Shown here: piece after piece, positions 9,023 to 19,203 of the stretch
How the letters are laid out: each line of letters starts with the position of its first letter
Position numbering within the stretch: position 1 is the first letter of the stretch
Assembly: GCA_964434955.1 (NCBI GenBank)
Contig: CAYSXI010000004.1
Location: 20,067 to 84,066, forward strand
Length of the DNA stretch: 64,000 nt
Source of the DNA: JANQLU01 sp964434955
Lineage (GTDB): Bacteria; Planctomycetota; Planctomycetia; Pirellulales; Pirellulaceae
Direction: 5' to 3'
Translations under genes and position numbers: made by a program
Notes under the pieces: model-generated
Database searches by the model: none
Seen by the model: the letters and a program-made list of their open reading frames with translations, nothing else
Told to the model about the DNA's origin: nothing

Positions 9023-11182
9023 TTATTTGTCGACTGGAAAACCTCGTTTGCGGAGCAATGCCTTGGTATCCACATCGCGTCCTCGGAACCTGCGAAACCC
9101 TTCAGCCGGGTCGATCGTGTCGCCCACTGACATGATGTTGTCGTAAAGACTCTTCGCAATTTCCTTCTTATAGTAAGTCCCTGCGTCCTCAAAGACTTCG
9201 GCCGCGTCTGCGGTTAGCGCATCGGACCAAAGGTAACTGTAGTACCCGGCTGAATATCCATCGTCAGCAAAGATATGCTGGAAGTGGGGCGTGCGATGCC
9301 GCATCACAATTTCCTTGGGCATTCCCAGTTCTGCCAACGTCTCGCGTTCAAACTTGTCCGGGTCGATTTTGACATCGCCTGCCAGGTGCAACTTCATGTC
9401 AATCAAAGCGCTGGCCAGGTATTCAACGGTTGAGAATCCCTGGTTAAACGTCGAAGCTTTTTCGATCTTTTCAAGAAGTTCCCCCGGGATTGGCTCGCCG
9501 GTTTTGTAATGCACCGCATACTTCTTGAGAATCTCTGGAGTCGACAACCAGTGTTCGTTCAGTTGAGAGGGAAACTCAACGTAGTCGCGAGCGACCGAAG
9601 TGCCCGATTGCGAAGGGTATTTGCAGTCACTGCAAAGCCCATGAAGAGCGTGTCCGAACTCGTGGAACATCGTCACGGCATCGTCCCAGGAAATCAGCAC
9701 GGCCTCGCCAGGCTTCCCTTTGATAAAGTTCGAGTTATTGGAAACGATTGGTGATATCCGCTCGCTAATATTTTCCTGACTTCGATAGGCGGTCATCCAA
9801 GCGCCACTGCGTTTTCCGCGCCGCGCGTAGGGATCAAAGTACCAAAGCCCATGATGCTTGCCGCCTCGACGGACTTCCCAGACGCGGACGTCGGGATGGA
9901 AAACGGGTACATCTTTGACTTCGACAAATTCAAACCCGTAAAGTTCGCCTGCGGCCCACATCATGCCTTCGCGAAGTTTCTCCATTTGCAGGTAAGGCTT
10001 AACCTCATTGAAATCGAGATCGTATTTTGCCTTTCGCACCTTCTCTGAATAAAAACGATAGTCCCATGGCTCGATCTTGATTCCCGCCCCTTCCTTGTCG
10101 GCGATGGCCTGCATGTCGGCGACCTCTTCCTTGACGCGGGCAACCGCCTTGGGCCACACCTGCATCATCAGCGTCATGGTGTTCTCAGGGTTTTTGGCCA
10201 TCTGAGGTTCCAGGCGCCAATGAGCGTGCGTTTTGTAACCCAGAAGCAAAGCTCGCTGAGCCCGAAGTTTCAGGATTGCGGTGATGATCTGATTGTTATC
10301 TCGTTCATCGCCGTTGTCGCCACGATCGTAGTAGGTCCGCCAGACTTTCTCCCGCATCTTCCGATTGGTCGCATAAGTCAAATACGGTTCCATCGAGGAA
10401 CGAGTGTTGTTGATCACCCATACTTTTTCGTTTGAGCCAGATTTTTTCGCGAACTCTTCGCCGGCTGCCTGCATCGCGGAAACAATGCTGTCGGGAAGCC
10501 CGTCCAATGCGGTCTTGTCCTTGATCAAAATCGTTTTGCCTTCATCGGCTAAGACGTTCTGGCTGAAATTGGTAAACAACCCGGCCAACTGAGCGTTGAT
10601 CTGCGACAATTTTTTCTTGTCGTCCGCATCCAGCTTTGCGCCCTGGCGAACAAACGTCTTGTAGTAATCGGTCACGAGACGCTGTTCCGCAGGCGTTAGT
10701 TTTTTCATTTCCTCGCTTTCGAAAACGGATTCGATTCGGGCGAACAGTTTTTCGTTCTGCATAATCGAATCATTGTGCTTCGAAAGTTTTGGAGCGATCG
10801 CTCGTTCGATATCAGGAATATCACCCACGTTCAGATTGGATGAATAAACCCCAAACAGATTGTTCAGTCGGTCAAGAGCTTGTCCAGCATGTTCCATGGC
10901 GACGATCGTGTTCTTGAAACTCGGGGCTTCTGAATTGTCGGCAATCTTTTGAATGTCACGGGATGACATCTCGATGGCAGCATCAAACGCTCCCAAAAAA
11001 TCTTTGGTATCGATGGAACGCCATGGAGGAACTCCACCATACGGGCCATCCCATGGCTTAAGCAACACGTTGTTGATTGACACTTTCATTACTCCATTTT
11101 GTCCGCTGGCCATGATCGGGAAGCAAATCATTGCTGCTAACGCAAATACAGCCGGTTTCCAAATACTCGACGAATGTTTCAT
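9023..11182 (-). CDS. dcp: M3 family oligopeptidase / peptidyl-dipeptidase, exported
   Basis: 719 residues. The zinc-binding motif HEFGH lies near residue 507 (MFHEFGHALHGL), followed by the glutamate-containing region DYVEFPSQLNEHW, which is diagnostic of peptidase family M3 (thimet oligopeptidase, Dcp, oligopeptidase A). Length matches Dcp/OpdA (about 680) plus a signal peptide at residues 1-27 (hydrophobic core AVFALAAMICFPIMASG), so the enzyme probably acts in the periplasm or paryphoplasm on short peptides. All core regions appear intact, including the C-terminal YYSYLWSDALTADA block. Monocistronic; it shares a terminator with the convergent PEP-CTERM gene. Dcp versus other M3 subfamilies cannot be settled by eye. 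Confidence 0.9.
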   Translation of the reverse strand: MKHSSSIWKPAVFALAAMICFPIMASGQNGVMKVSINNVLLKPWDGPYGGVPPWRSIDTKDFLGAFDAAIEMSSRDIQKIADNSEAPSFKNTIVAMEHAGQALDRLNNLFGVYSSNLNVGDIPDIERAIAPKLSKHNDSIMQNEKLFARIESVFESEEMKKLTPAEQRLVTDYYKTFVRQGAKLDADDKKKLSQINAQLAGLFTNFSQNVLADEGKTILIKDKTALDGLPDSIVSAMQAAGEEFAKKSGSNEKVWVINNTRSSMEPYLTYATNRKMREKVWRTYYDRGDNGDERDNNQIITAILKLRAQRALLLGYKTHAHWRLEPQMAKNPENTMTLMMQVWPKAVARVKEEVADMQAIADKEGAGIKIEPWDYRFYSEKVRKAKYDLDFNEVKPYLQMEKLREGMMWAAGELYGFEFVEVKDVPVFHPDVRVWEVRRGGKHHGLWYFDPYARRGKRSGAWMTAYRSQENISERISPIVSNNSNFIKGKPGEAVLISWDDAVTMFHEFGHALHGLCSDCKYPSQSGTSVARDYVEFPSQLNEHWLSTPEILKKYAVHYKTGEPIPGELLEKIEKASTFNQGFSTVEYLASALIDMKLHLAGDVKIDPDKFERETLAELGMPKEIVMRHRTPHFQHIFADDGYSAGYYSYLWSDALTADAAEVFEDAGTYYKKEIAKSLYDNIMSVGDTIDPAEGFRRFRGRDVDTKALLRKRGFPVDK

Positions 11183-11339
11183 TTCTCAATTCCAATAGAA
11201 AGTCAGGGTCCGTGCTTCCAATTTTATAGCGGTCGCCCGGTATGGGGAGGTGTGAAATAGCCAACCGAAAACGGCGGCGGCGCAGACACAGACTAGCTGC
11301 AAGCATCATTCAGCGGATTTGACGTTTGAAATGATCGAG

Positions 11340-11840
11340 TTAATCGGCTTCCGCTTGGCGGTTAGCCAACTCGCGGTCGATCAAGAATAGCCCATTCGGG
11401 TTCCCATCGATCAGTTTTAGCTGATCGATGACGGAGCGGGTGCTCGCTTCCTCTTCGACTTGTTCGGTGACAAACCACTCGAGGAATACGTCGGTTGCGT
11501 GGTCGGATTCTTTTCCAGCCAGATCCTTGAGTTCAAAAATGCACTTCGTCACATGCTGTTCATGAGCCAGTGCTTTCTCGAACAGGCTCAGCGGCGTTTC
11601 CTTGCCAATTTCAGGTTTTCCGATTGCTTCCAGATGAACACGTCCGTCGCGTTCCAAAATGTAGTTAAAGAATCGATCAGCATGCGCCAATTCTTCCTGG
11701 TACTGCATGCGAAACCAATTCGCGAACCCGGGCAAGCCAAGCGCATCGCTCTCGGCAGACATTGCGAGATAAACATAAGCGGATTCGAGTTCCACGTTGA
11801 TTTGCTGATTCAGCGCATCCTGCATGTTTTGTGAAAGCAT
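11340..11840 (-). CDS. ftnA: Non-haem ferritin
   Basis: 166 residues, the usual length for bacterial ferritin. The four-helix-bundle motifs are visible: NVELESAYVYLAMS with the helix A glutamate, MQYQEELAHADRFFNYI with the ferroxidase ExxH pair, KALAHEQHVTKCI, and EWFVTEQVEEEAS with the helix D glutamates. It stores iron by oxidising Fe(II) at the ferroxidase centre. Stands alone between the M3 peptidase and the TPR-redoxin gene, in the same direction but with gaps of about 150 bases on both sides, so probably its own transcript. No clear Fur box was recognised upstream. Confidence 0.93.
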   Translation of the reverse strand: MLSQNMQDALNQQINVELESAYVYLAMSAESDALGLPGFANWFRMQYQEELAHADRFFNYILERDGRVHLEAIGKPEIGKETPLSLFEKALAHEQHVTKCIFELKDLAGKESDHATDVFLEWFVTEQVEEEASTRSVIDQLKLIDGNPNGLFLIDRELANRQAEAD

Positions 11841-12005
11841 TTTTGCCTCTTAGCTTCTCCGGTCTTTCAACCAGGTATCGTGAATGCGGTGCCAAGTTGA
11901 CTTGGGACCTCTTTCGTCAACTATATAACTGCGCGCACAGACGGACAATAACAGTCAACAAATTCGCCATTCAAATCGATTCCTCAGCTGTCGGGATCGT
12001 CTTGA

Positions 12006-14624
12006 TCAAGGCTTGCGCTTGGAAATCGCGCTTCGGGACTTATTTTTGATTTTGGATTGATTGAGCAATCGCTGCGACTCGAGAAGCAGAAAATTATGAT
12101 CCATGAATGGCTCGTACCCGATATCCTGCCAGCGAATCATTCCCTTTTCGTCGACCAGGAATGTACCGTGAAGCGGCTGCTTTTCAAAATCATCAAACGC
12201 CCGGAACTTTTTGAAGATATCCTTGTTGGCGTCGGACAAAAGTGGAATTGGCATCTCGGATCCATAATCCGCCAGCGATTGTTTGAGTCCGTTCGCGTCA
12301 TCACTGCTGATCGCAACGATATCGATCCCGGCTTTTTTGAAGTCCTCGGCTCTTGGACCAAACGCCTGAAGCTGCTCCGCACAATGCAAACAACCATGCC
12401 CGAGGTAGAAAATGATAATGTGCGGTTTGCCAGAGAAGTGAACGTCACCCATCGTGATTCCCTGCGAATCTTTGAGTGACCATCGCGGGCTCTCAGAGGG
12501 TGCCCAACGAAATGGGCCGAGCGAATCAAGAGTTGGCCGGAACCCGAGATCCGCTGCAACGATTCTTTCTTTGAGCCAATTTTTCTGGAATCCGAACTCT
12601 GACGCGATGGGAGCCAATCTCTGGAACAATGGAATGTCCAGGTCGATTGAGGTCGAAGTGTCGCGAAGTTTCTCAAAGACCTCTTTTGCCTTATCCTTTT
12701 TGCCAGCCTGATACAAAACGTAAGTCATCCGAGCCAGTGGAATAACTTCCATTTTTCGACGGTCAATTTGTTTTTGCATCAAGGCAATAGCGGCATCCTG
12801 TTTCTTGGCATCATCTCCGGCAGCGAGAAACTCAATCTCCCCCAACCAGCTTCTGTCTTCTCCACTCACCTTTTTTAGCTTCGCGAGCCCTTCGGCATAT
12901 TTTTTCTGCTGGATAAGCCGGTAGCCTTCAATGGCCTTGATGGCTTTTTCAAGATTGCTCTTGGCCGTCTTGGCCTTCTTGTTGTCCGTCCGATCTTTCT
13001 TTAGCTGGTCCTTCCACTTGGCGATCCCGGCCTTATCACCATTCTTGCCTTTTTTCTCCTCGGCCTTGATCTTCTTGTCCAACTCATCGATCGTCTTTTC
13101 CGTCCGAGCAAGAACGTTTTTCCGGCCTTCGATCAGGCGATTCAGTTTCTCCAGGACTGCGTTCGTGACCGCTTCATTTCCCAGCGCCGCGGAGCTGCAA
13201 CCCAGCAAGCGAAGTGTTTTTGTTTTCTCGACCGCGTTTCCTTCGACTTCCAGGTAAACGCTCTGGCAAAGCTCAACAGCCTGTTGATGCAACTCGTATT
13301 CACGCAACAGCTGCAACAAGCGTCGTCGTCCGTAGGAGGCGCTGCCACCCCTTTTTTCCAGTGTGTTGTACTTGGGATGCTGAGGGAGTTCCGTCATGTT
13401 CTTGGCGAGATCCAGCGCGTCGTGAACTCGTCCGATGTACGCCAGGTTTCGAATCAGCCATTCGTTGTTGTGAGCAAAGTTGTGAATCTCATCGGGCATC
13501 ACTCGGTCCCGCATCATGTGGGCGTGATCCACTCTTGCGGATGCTTCCTGCTGATACACTGCGTCTTCGTATCGCTTGAGCCGCGAGTAGATATGTCCAG
13601 GCATGTGCCACATGTGGGCAATCGAAGGTGCCGATGGTCCGCAGCGCGCAGCTGCGCGAACGGCGCGCTCGGGCTTGCGATAATCCCAAAGATGGATGGT
13701 GTAATGATGCGCCGGATGAAGCGGTTCCTGTTCGTAGATCTCTTTCAGCAAAGCGTCCGTTGAAAGGTAACTCGCAACCGGAATGCCTTCACGTGCATTC
13801 TGCCAGATTCGATGGGCGACAAACGCTTTCGCTTCAAGGTCTTCAGGAAACTCCAAAACGATCGATTCGAGCGCCTTCAAGTATTCGGAGGCTCGAGTTT
13901 TCTTGGTTTCGCTTGATGGATTCTTCTCGCCCTTTTTCTCGGCGTCCGACTCCATCAAGTAAGCGAACAAAGCAGCAATGTACATTTGCTCTCGCTTTGT
14001 CACTTTCTCACGAAGCTTGTGGGCCTTTTCGATAAAGCCGCGAGCCCGTTTTCGATTTCTCACGGTCGCCAAAGCCGCGCCCCAATAGGCCATCGCGCAT
14101 TCCGAATCCAGTGACGCCGCATGGCGGAAAGTTCGTTCGGCTTCGAGGTCCCAGAACCCGTGAAGTTGGCCAACGCCTTGATTGATGAACGCCTGAACTC
14201 GTTTCGATTTGCAGGTGACAGGAAAGCGGACGTTCCCAGTTCCGCCCATCAAATACGCTTTCTGTCGAGGGCCTTCGTTGAACGCTTCGCCATGGTAGGA
14301 GTGGCCGGCCAAAATCTCGTCGACGGAGTTTTCGTCCTTGGATTTTTCCTCCGGCTTCGCCTTGTTGCTTTCCGGCTTCGCCTTGTTGCTTTCCGGCTTG
14401 GTTTTGTCGCCTTCTGATTTGGCTTTGTCGCCTTCTTGCTTTTGCTCCTTTTTATCTTTCGACGTTGGAGCCTTCTTAGGTGTTGATTCTTGAGCCGATT
14501 TTGTGTCTTTGGTCGGTGGCTGCTGATCCTGCAAGCCTGCACCATGAACCGGACAACAACAACACGCAAAAATTACGCAAACAATCAAACGCAAAACCAT
14601 GGAATTTCCGACACGAATCGACAT
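12006..14624 (-). CDS. Secreted TPR-repeat protein with C-terminal redoxin domain
   Basis: 872 residues. Start at 14624 (MSIRVGNSMVLRL) or the in-frame ATG at 14600; both give a signal peptide ending near a Cys cluster (ACCCCPVHG). Residues 30-95 are a Lys/Glu/Pro-rich linker with repeated KPESNKA units. From residue 125 to about 660 the sequence is helical with TPR-like pairs (VGQLHGFWDLEAERTFRHAA; ECAMAYWGAALA). The last 170 residues form an AhpC/TSA-redoxin domain with the motif LGHGCLHCAEQL, a CxxC site, and SSDDANGLKQSL. This combination occurs in planctomycete proteins of unknown role; a thiol-redox function outside the cytoplasm is inferred. Confidence 0.75.
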   Translation of the reverse strand: MSIRVGNSMVLRLIVCVIFACCCCPVHGAGLQDQQPPTKDTKSAQESTPKKAPTSKDKKEQKQEGDKAKSEGDKTKPESNKAKPESNKAKPEEKSKDENSVDEILAGHSYHGEAFNEGPRQKAYLMGGTGNVRFPVTCKSKRVQAFINQGVGQLHGFWDLEAERTFRHAASLDSECAMAYWGAALATVRNRKRARGFIEKAHKLREKVTKREQMYIAALFAYLMESDAEKKGEKNPSSETKKTRASEYLKALESIVLEFPEDLEAKAFVAHRIWQNAREGIPVASYLSTDALLKEIYEQEPLHPAHHYTIHLWDYRKPERAVRAAARCGPSAPSIAHMWHMPGHIYSRLKRYEDAVYQQEASARVDHAHMMRDRVMPDEIHNFAHNNEWLIRNLAYIGRVHDALDLAKNMTELPQHPKYNTLEKRGGSASYGRRRLLQLLREYELHQQAVELCQSVYLEVEGNAVEKTKTLRLLGCSSAALGNEAVTNAVLEKLNRLIEGRKNVLARTEKTIDELDKKIKAEEKKGKNGDKAGIAKWKDQLKKDRTDNKKAKTAKSNLEKAIKAIEGYRLIQQKKYAEGLAKLKKVSGEDRSWLGEIEFLAAGDDAKKQDAAIALMQKQIDRRKMEVIPLARMTYVLYQAGKKDKAKEVFEKLRDTSTSIDLDIPLFQRLAPIASEFGFQKNWLKERIVAADLGFRPTLDSLGPFRWAPSESPRWSLKDSQGITMGDVHFSGKPHIIIFYLGHGCLHCAEQLQAFGPRAEDFKKAGIDIVAISSDDANGLKQSLADYGSEMPIPLLSDANKDIFKKFRAFDDFEKQPLHGTFLVDEKGMIRWQDIGYEPFMDHNFLLLESQRLLNQSKIKNKSRSAISKRKP

Positions 14625-14779
14625 GAATTGAAGGGGGGCGTTACCTATATCGTGATCTCTGTTTTGGCCATTCGCAAGTCTTACCTTGCGTTCCCGGATC
14701 GAATGGTGAACGGAAGATGCGAAATTCGGTAAAATAATCCGATCCTGATGTCTGCAAGTTATTTCTGGACGTTTTTAAC

Positions 14780-16444
14780 ATGTTGGATTCCACGATTCGC
14801 AACCGCGTTTTCCGGTCTTTTTCACTTCTGACTTCGAGCCTGTTGATCGCTTTGAATGCCCCGGCTTTCGTCAAAGCGCAATCCGCAGATTCTGAACGAA
14901 CTTTGGAATCTGGAAAGAAACGTCAGCGGCCTAACATTCTCTTTATCTTTTCGGATGACCACGCCCCGCATGCGATTGGTGCTTACGGTAGCCCGTTCGC
15001 CAAGCTGAATCCGACACCGAACATTGATCAGTTGGCTCGGCAGGGAATGCTGTTTCAAAACAGTTTCTGTACGAACTCAATTTGCGGTCCGAGTCGCGCG
15101 GTAATTCTCACTGGCAAACACAGCCATTTAAACGGCTTCATGATGAATGGGAATCGGTTTGACGGAGACCAACAAACGTTTCCAAAGTTGATGCGGAAGG
15201 CCGGCTACAAAACTGCCTTGATTGGCAAATGGCACTTAACCTCGGATCCCCAGGGCTTCGACTATTGGGACGTTTTGCCGGGACAGGGGATGTATTACAA
15301 CCCGACGCTGATTCGTGACGGCAAGCGGCGTCAGGTTGAAGGCCATTGCACGGATATTGTGACCGACCTCGCGATCGAATGGTTGAAGAAACAAAAAGAC
15401 GATCAGCCGTTCATGCTGATGTGCCAACATAAGGCGCCCCACCGAACCTGGATGCCCGCCCTTCGTCATCTCAATCTTTACGATGATGTCGAAGCCCCCG
15501 AACCGGCAACCTTGTTTGATGACCACAAGGACGATGCCAGCCCCGCTCGAAACCAGGAAATGGAAATCGACCGCCATATGCACCCCGTGTTCGATTTGTT
15601 TTTTGACGCACCGAAAGATTTTGATCCGAAAAAAGAGCGCGGCTCCGACAAAAGTGGTTTTCGGAACAAGAAGTTGATGACGGAAGAGCAACGAAAAAAA
15701 TGGGACGAAGCCTTCGCCAAGAAAAACAAGGCATACAAAGATGCCGACTTGAGTGGCAAAGCCCTGGTTCGGGCCAAATACCAGCGTTACATCAAGAATT
15801 ATTTGCGCTGCATCAAAGGGGTCGACGAAAGCGTCGGACGCTTGATGGAATACCTGAAAACCTCGGGACTCGATCAAAACACGATTGTCATCTATTCGTC
15901 AGACCAGGGGTTCTACCTTGGTGATCACGGCTGGTACGACAAACGCTGGATGTACGAAGAGTCAATGAAAATGCCGTTGATCGTCAAATGGCCGGGCGTC
16001 ACGAAACCGGGTTCGGTCAACAAAAACCTGGTTCAAAACCTGGATTACGCGGAAACCTTTTTGGAAATTGCAGGTGCCGGAATTCCGGATGACATGCAGG
16101 GACGGTCTCTTGTCCCACTTCTGAAAGGCGAAAAAGTGGAAGACTGGAGGAGTTCCGTCTACTATCACTACCATGGTTTTCCCGCGGTTCACATGGTCGC
16201 GAAGCATTATGGAATCCGAACGGATCGCTACAAGTTGATTCGTTTCTACCAGATGGACGAGTGGGAATTTTACGACCTGAAGAACGACCCCGACGAAACC
16301 AACAACGCGTTTCAGGATCCCAAATACGCACAGACCATATCCGAAATGAGAAAACAACTTGCCGAGCTGAAGTCGCATTATCGAGACCGAACCGATGTAC
16401 GGCCCAAGCCACAAGCCTGGCAAAACAAGTATCGCAAAAACTAG
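14780..16444 (+). CDS. Sulfatase, S1 family (formylglycine-dependent)
   Basis: 554 residues with a signal peptide (hydrophobic core to about residue 33). The catalytic signature CGPSR begins at Cys102, followed by the expected TGKHSH block; this Cys would be converted to formylglycine. Metal-ligand motifs are present: FSDDHAP near residue 58 and the later VIYSSDQGFYLGDHG. C-terminal motifs (WEFYDLKNDPDETNN) match the family. It hydrolyses sulfate esters, likely on algal or host polysaccharides outside the cytoplasm. First gene of a sulfatase-esterase-sulfatase cassette on the plus strand, with only 43 bases to the next start. No formylglycine-generating enzyme gene is in the window. Confidence 0.93.
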   Translation: MLDSTIRNRVFRSFSLLTSSLLIALNAPAFVKAQSADSERTLESGKKRQRPNILFIFSDDHAPHAIGAYGSPFAKLNPTPNIDQLARQGMLFQNSFCTNSICGPSRAVILTGKHSHLNGFMMNGNRFDGDQQTFPKLMRKAGYKTALIGKWHLTSDPQGFDYWDVLPGQGMYYNPTLIRDGKRRQVEGHCTDIVTDLAIEWLKKQKDDQPFMLMCQHKAPHRTWMPALRHLNLYDDVEAPEPATLFDDHKDDASPARNQEMEIDRHMHPVFDLFFDAPKDFDPKKERGSDKSGFRNKKLMTEEQRKKWDEAFAKKNKAYKDADLSGKALVRAKYQRYIKNYLRCIKGVDESVGRLMEYLKTSGLDQNTIVIYSSDQGFYLGDHGWYDKRWMYEESMKMPLIVKWPGVTKPGSVNKNLVQNLDYAETFLEIAGAGIPDDMQGRSLVPLLKGEKVEDWRSSVYYHYHGFPAVHMVAKHYGIRTDRYKLIRFYQMDEWEFYDLKNDPDETNNAFQDPKYAQTISEMRKQLAELKSHYRDRTDVRPKPQAWQNKYRKN

Positions 16445-16487
16445 CGGAATGAGCGGCGACGCGTCGCTCGACAAAGGACCCCCAAAT

Positions 16488-17729
16488 ATGCAACGACATC
16501 GAATTTTGATTTGTTTTTTGAGCCTTGCGTTCGCGGTTTCGCTTTGCGGCCAAACCAAAGGCGATGAAGTCTCCCAGTTGGTGAAATGGCTGGCCCAGCC
16601 CGTTGAAAAACGCGGCCCCATCGCGGAACAGAGTTTTGCCAAGCAACCCATCTCGAAAAAACAGGCAGAGATGGCACTTGAATTACTTTGGGCTGACCAT
16701 ATCGGTCGGATCAAAAAACAACGGAAGGACGAGTGGGATAAAAAAGTAATCAAACTCGACAAGCTTGAAATGAAGTTTGACTTCAAGGTCTTTGGGAAGA
16801 AACCCAAAAACGGAAGGAGCTTGTTCATTTCCATGCATGGTGGAGGAGGAGCGCCTAAGCGGGTCAACGACCAACAATGGCGAAACCAGATTCGATTGTA
16901 TGAACCGAAGGAAGGCGTTTACCTGGCCCCTCGCGCTCCAACCGACACCTGGAACCTTTGGCACCAATCTCACATCGACGAGTTTTTCACCCGAATCATC
17001 GAAAACGCGATTGTCTTCGAAGGCGTCGACCCCAACCGAGTTTACATCATGGGTTATTCGGCGGGAGGCGACGGGGTCTATCAACTCGCGCCCCGAATGG
17101 CAGACCAACTGGCGGCGGCGGCGATGATGGCCGGGCATCCCAACAATGCCCAACCCGATGGACTTAGGAATATCGGTTTCGCACTTTACATGGGAGGCAA
17201 GGATGCCGCTTATAGCCGGAACAAGAAAGCCGCCGAATGGAAAGAATGGCTGGAAAAATTAAAAAAAGCGGATCCGGATGGCTACGTGCACCAAGTCGTC
17301 ATCTACCCCAAGTACGGACATTGGATGAATCGCGAAGATCGTGTCGCCGTTCCCTGGATGGCCAAGTTCACGCGCGATCCTTTTCCCAAAAAGATTGTTT
17401 GGAAGCAATCGGGAACGACGCATAGTCGGTTCTATTGGATCGCCGTCGACAAAGAAAACCGCAAGGGTGGAACGATGGTGGTGGCCAGTCGCAACGACCA
17501 GACGATCAACATCGAAAAAACCGAAGGGCTCAATTCAGTCAACGTTCGCCTCAATGACGCGATGATTGATTTTGATAAGCCAGTTCAAATCAAAGTTGGC
17601 GACAGGTTGGTGAAAACCATTGAGCCAAAAAGAAACATCCTTTCGATTTTTACGACGCTTGCGGAGCGAGGCGATCCCAAAGCTGTCTACTCGTTTGAAA
17701 CCAGCATTGATTTAGGTGAGAAACGCTAG
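16488..17729 (+). CDS. Secreted alpha/beta-hydrolase (esterase / PHB-depolymerase-like)
   Basis: 413 residues from the ATG at 16488, with AAAGGA about 10 bases upstream; an in-frame ATG at 16449 lacks the signal-peptide fit. Residues 1-26 are a signal peptide. The oxyanion-hole region HGGGG is at 117-121 and the nucleophile elbow GYSAGG places Ser191. A downstream GGKDAAY segment and YPKYGHWM supply candidate Asp and His. The fold resembles dienelactone hydrolase, feruloyl esterase and PHB depolymerases. Between two sulfatases 4-43 bases apart, it is likely co-transcribed and may remove acyl groups from a sulfated glycan. Substrate not determinable from the sequence. Confidence 0.8.
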   Translation: MQRHRILICFLSLAFAVSLCGQTKGDEVSQLVKWLAQPVEKRGPIAEQSFAKQPISKKQAEMALELLWADHIGRIKKQRKDEWDKKVIKLDKLEMKFDFKVFGKKPKNGRSLFISMHGGGGAPKRVNDQQWRNQIRLYEPKEGVYLAPRAPTDTWNLWHQSHIDEFFTRIIENAIVFEGVDPNRVYIMGYSAGGDGVYQLAPRMADQLAAAAMMAGHPNNAQPDGLRNIGFALYMGGKDAAYSRNKKAAEWKEWLEKLKKADPDGYVHQVVIYPKYGHWMNREDRVAVPWMAKFTRDPFPKKIVWKQSGTTHSRFYWIAVDKENRKGGTMVVASRNDQTINIEKTEGLNSVNVRLNDAMIDFDKPVQIKVGDRLVKTIEPKRNILSIFTTLAERGDPKAVYSFETSIDLGEKR

Positions 17730-17733
17730 TCCG

Positions 17734-19203
17734 ATGAAACTTTCAAAAATCACCAGGGAACTTTTCTTCGTTTGTGTTGCCTTGCCCCTACTGGTCAGTT
17801 TTGCATCCAAGGCGAGTGCCGAGAAACCGAATATCATCCTGATCATGGTGGATGACCTCGGAAAGGAATGGGTGGGCAGTTACGGCGCCGAAGGAATCAA
17901 GACACCCAATATTGATCAATTGGCCGCGGGTGGATTGCAGTTCAATAACGTCTACTGCATGCCTCAATGCACACCAACTCGCTTGACTCTTTTGACGGGT
18001 CAGTATCCTTTTCGGCACGGCTGGGTGAACCACTGGGACGTTCCCCGTTGGGGAGGTGGCTGCAGCTACGATCCCAACAAGAACCCGGCGATCGGGAAGT
18101 TGATTCGAAATGCCGGCTACAAAACCGCCTGTGCCGGAAAATGGCAGATCGATGATTTTCGCCAGGAACCTGACGCAATGAAGGCCGCAGGTTTTGATCG
18201 CTGGTGCATGTGGACCGGCTACGAAGCAAAGAATCCGCCAAGCGGCAAGCGATACTGGGACGCCTACCTCTACACCAATGATGGAAGCAAGACGTACAAA
18301 GATGAATTCGGGCCCGACAAGTTTACCGAGTTCATGGTCGATTTCATTCGTGAATCGAAGGACGATCCCTTCTTTCTGTATTTTCCGATGGCTTTGACTC
18401 ACGGGCCACTCGTTCCTACCCCGGACGACCCCGATGCCAAGGAAACGATGGAAAAACATCGTGCCATGGTTCGATATACCGACGCCATCCTTGGAAAAAT
18501 CGTTGCGGAGTTGGAAAAGCAAAAAATTCGCGACAACACCATCATCATTTGGACGACCGACAACGGAACGTCACGCGGAATTCGTGGCTCGATCGATGGC
18601 AAAGAAATCCGCGGGGGGAAAGCTCAAGTGACGGAAAACGGGATTTGCGTTCCCTTTATCGTCAATTGCCCCAAGTTGGTACCACGAGGAAAGAAGACCG
18701 ACGCACTCGCTGACTTTACTGATCTACTCCCGACGCTGGTTGAGATCGCTGGCGGTAAAGTTACGGACAAGCACGCGATCGATGGGAAGTCCTTCGCCGA
18801 TGTCGTCCTTGGAAAATCAGTCGATTCGAAACGCGATTGGATCATGTCGATGGGAGGCCGAAACGAAGCGAGGCTGTCCGATCGAGGGGTCGAGAACAAA
18901 TACTGGTTCCGCGACCGCGTTTTACGGGACAAGCGTTTCAAGCTTTATGTCGGCACCAATCGCAAGCCGGAAAAGCTTTTCGATTTGCAAAAAGACCCTT
19001 TCGAAGCGAACAATCTGATTGAAAGCCAAGACAAAATGCACCGGGACGCGATCAATAAGCTTTTCGCTCCGATTGCCAAGATGCCAACCCGCGACAACGA
19101 TCCGGTCTACGAACCGTTGCCGCACAAGGATTGGTATCGGGTCCCGAAAGTAAAAAGCCAGACCTGGAAGACCGGTTACCCCGGCAAGGCGCCGAAGAAC
19201 TAA
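17734..19203 (+). CDS. Sulfatase, arylsulfatase A-like
   Basis: 489 residues from the ATG at 17734, four bases after the preceding stop, with GGTGAG upstream. Signal peptide at residues 1-29. The active-site motif is CTPTR beginning at Cys79, the Cys-type formylglycine site with Thr in place of the more common Ser; CxPTR variants occur in S1 sulfatases. Metal-binding motifs MVDDLGKE and WTTDNGTS are intact, as is the C-terminal KLYVGTNRKPEKLFDLQKDP region. Last gene of the cassette. It differs clearly from the 14780 sulfatase, so the pair probably targets different sulfate positions. Confidence 0.92.
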   Translation: MKLSKITRELFFVCVALPLLVSFASKASAEKPNIILIMVDDLGKEWVGSYGAEGIKTPNIDQLAAGGLQFNNVYCMPQCTPTRLTLLTGQYPFRHGWVNHWDVPRWGGGCSYDPNKNPAIGKLIRNAGYKTACAGKWQIDDFRQEPDAMKAAGFDRWCMWTGYEAKNPPSGKRYWDAYLYTNDGSKTYKDEFGPDKFTEFMVDFIRESKDDPFFLYFPMALTHGPLVPTPDDPDAKETMEKHRAMVRYTDAILGKIVAELEKQKIRDNTIIIWTTDNGTSRGIRGSIDGKEIRGGKAQVTENGICVPFIVNCPKLVPRGKKTDALADFTDLLPTLVEIAGGKVTDKHAIDGKSFADVVLGKSVDSKRDWIMSMGGRNEARLSDRGVENKYWFRDRVLRDKRFKLYVGTNRKPEKLFDLQKDPFEANNLIESQDKMHRDAINKLFAPIAKMPTRDNDPVYEPLPHKDWYRVPKVKSQTWKTGYPGKAPKN

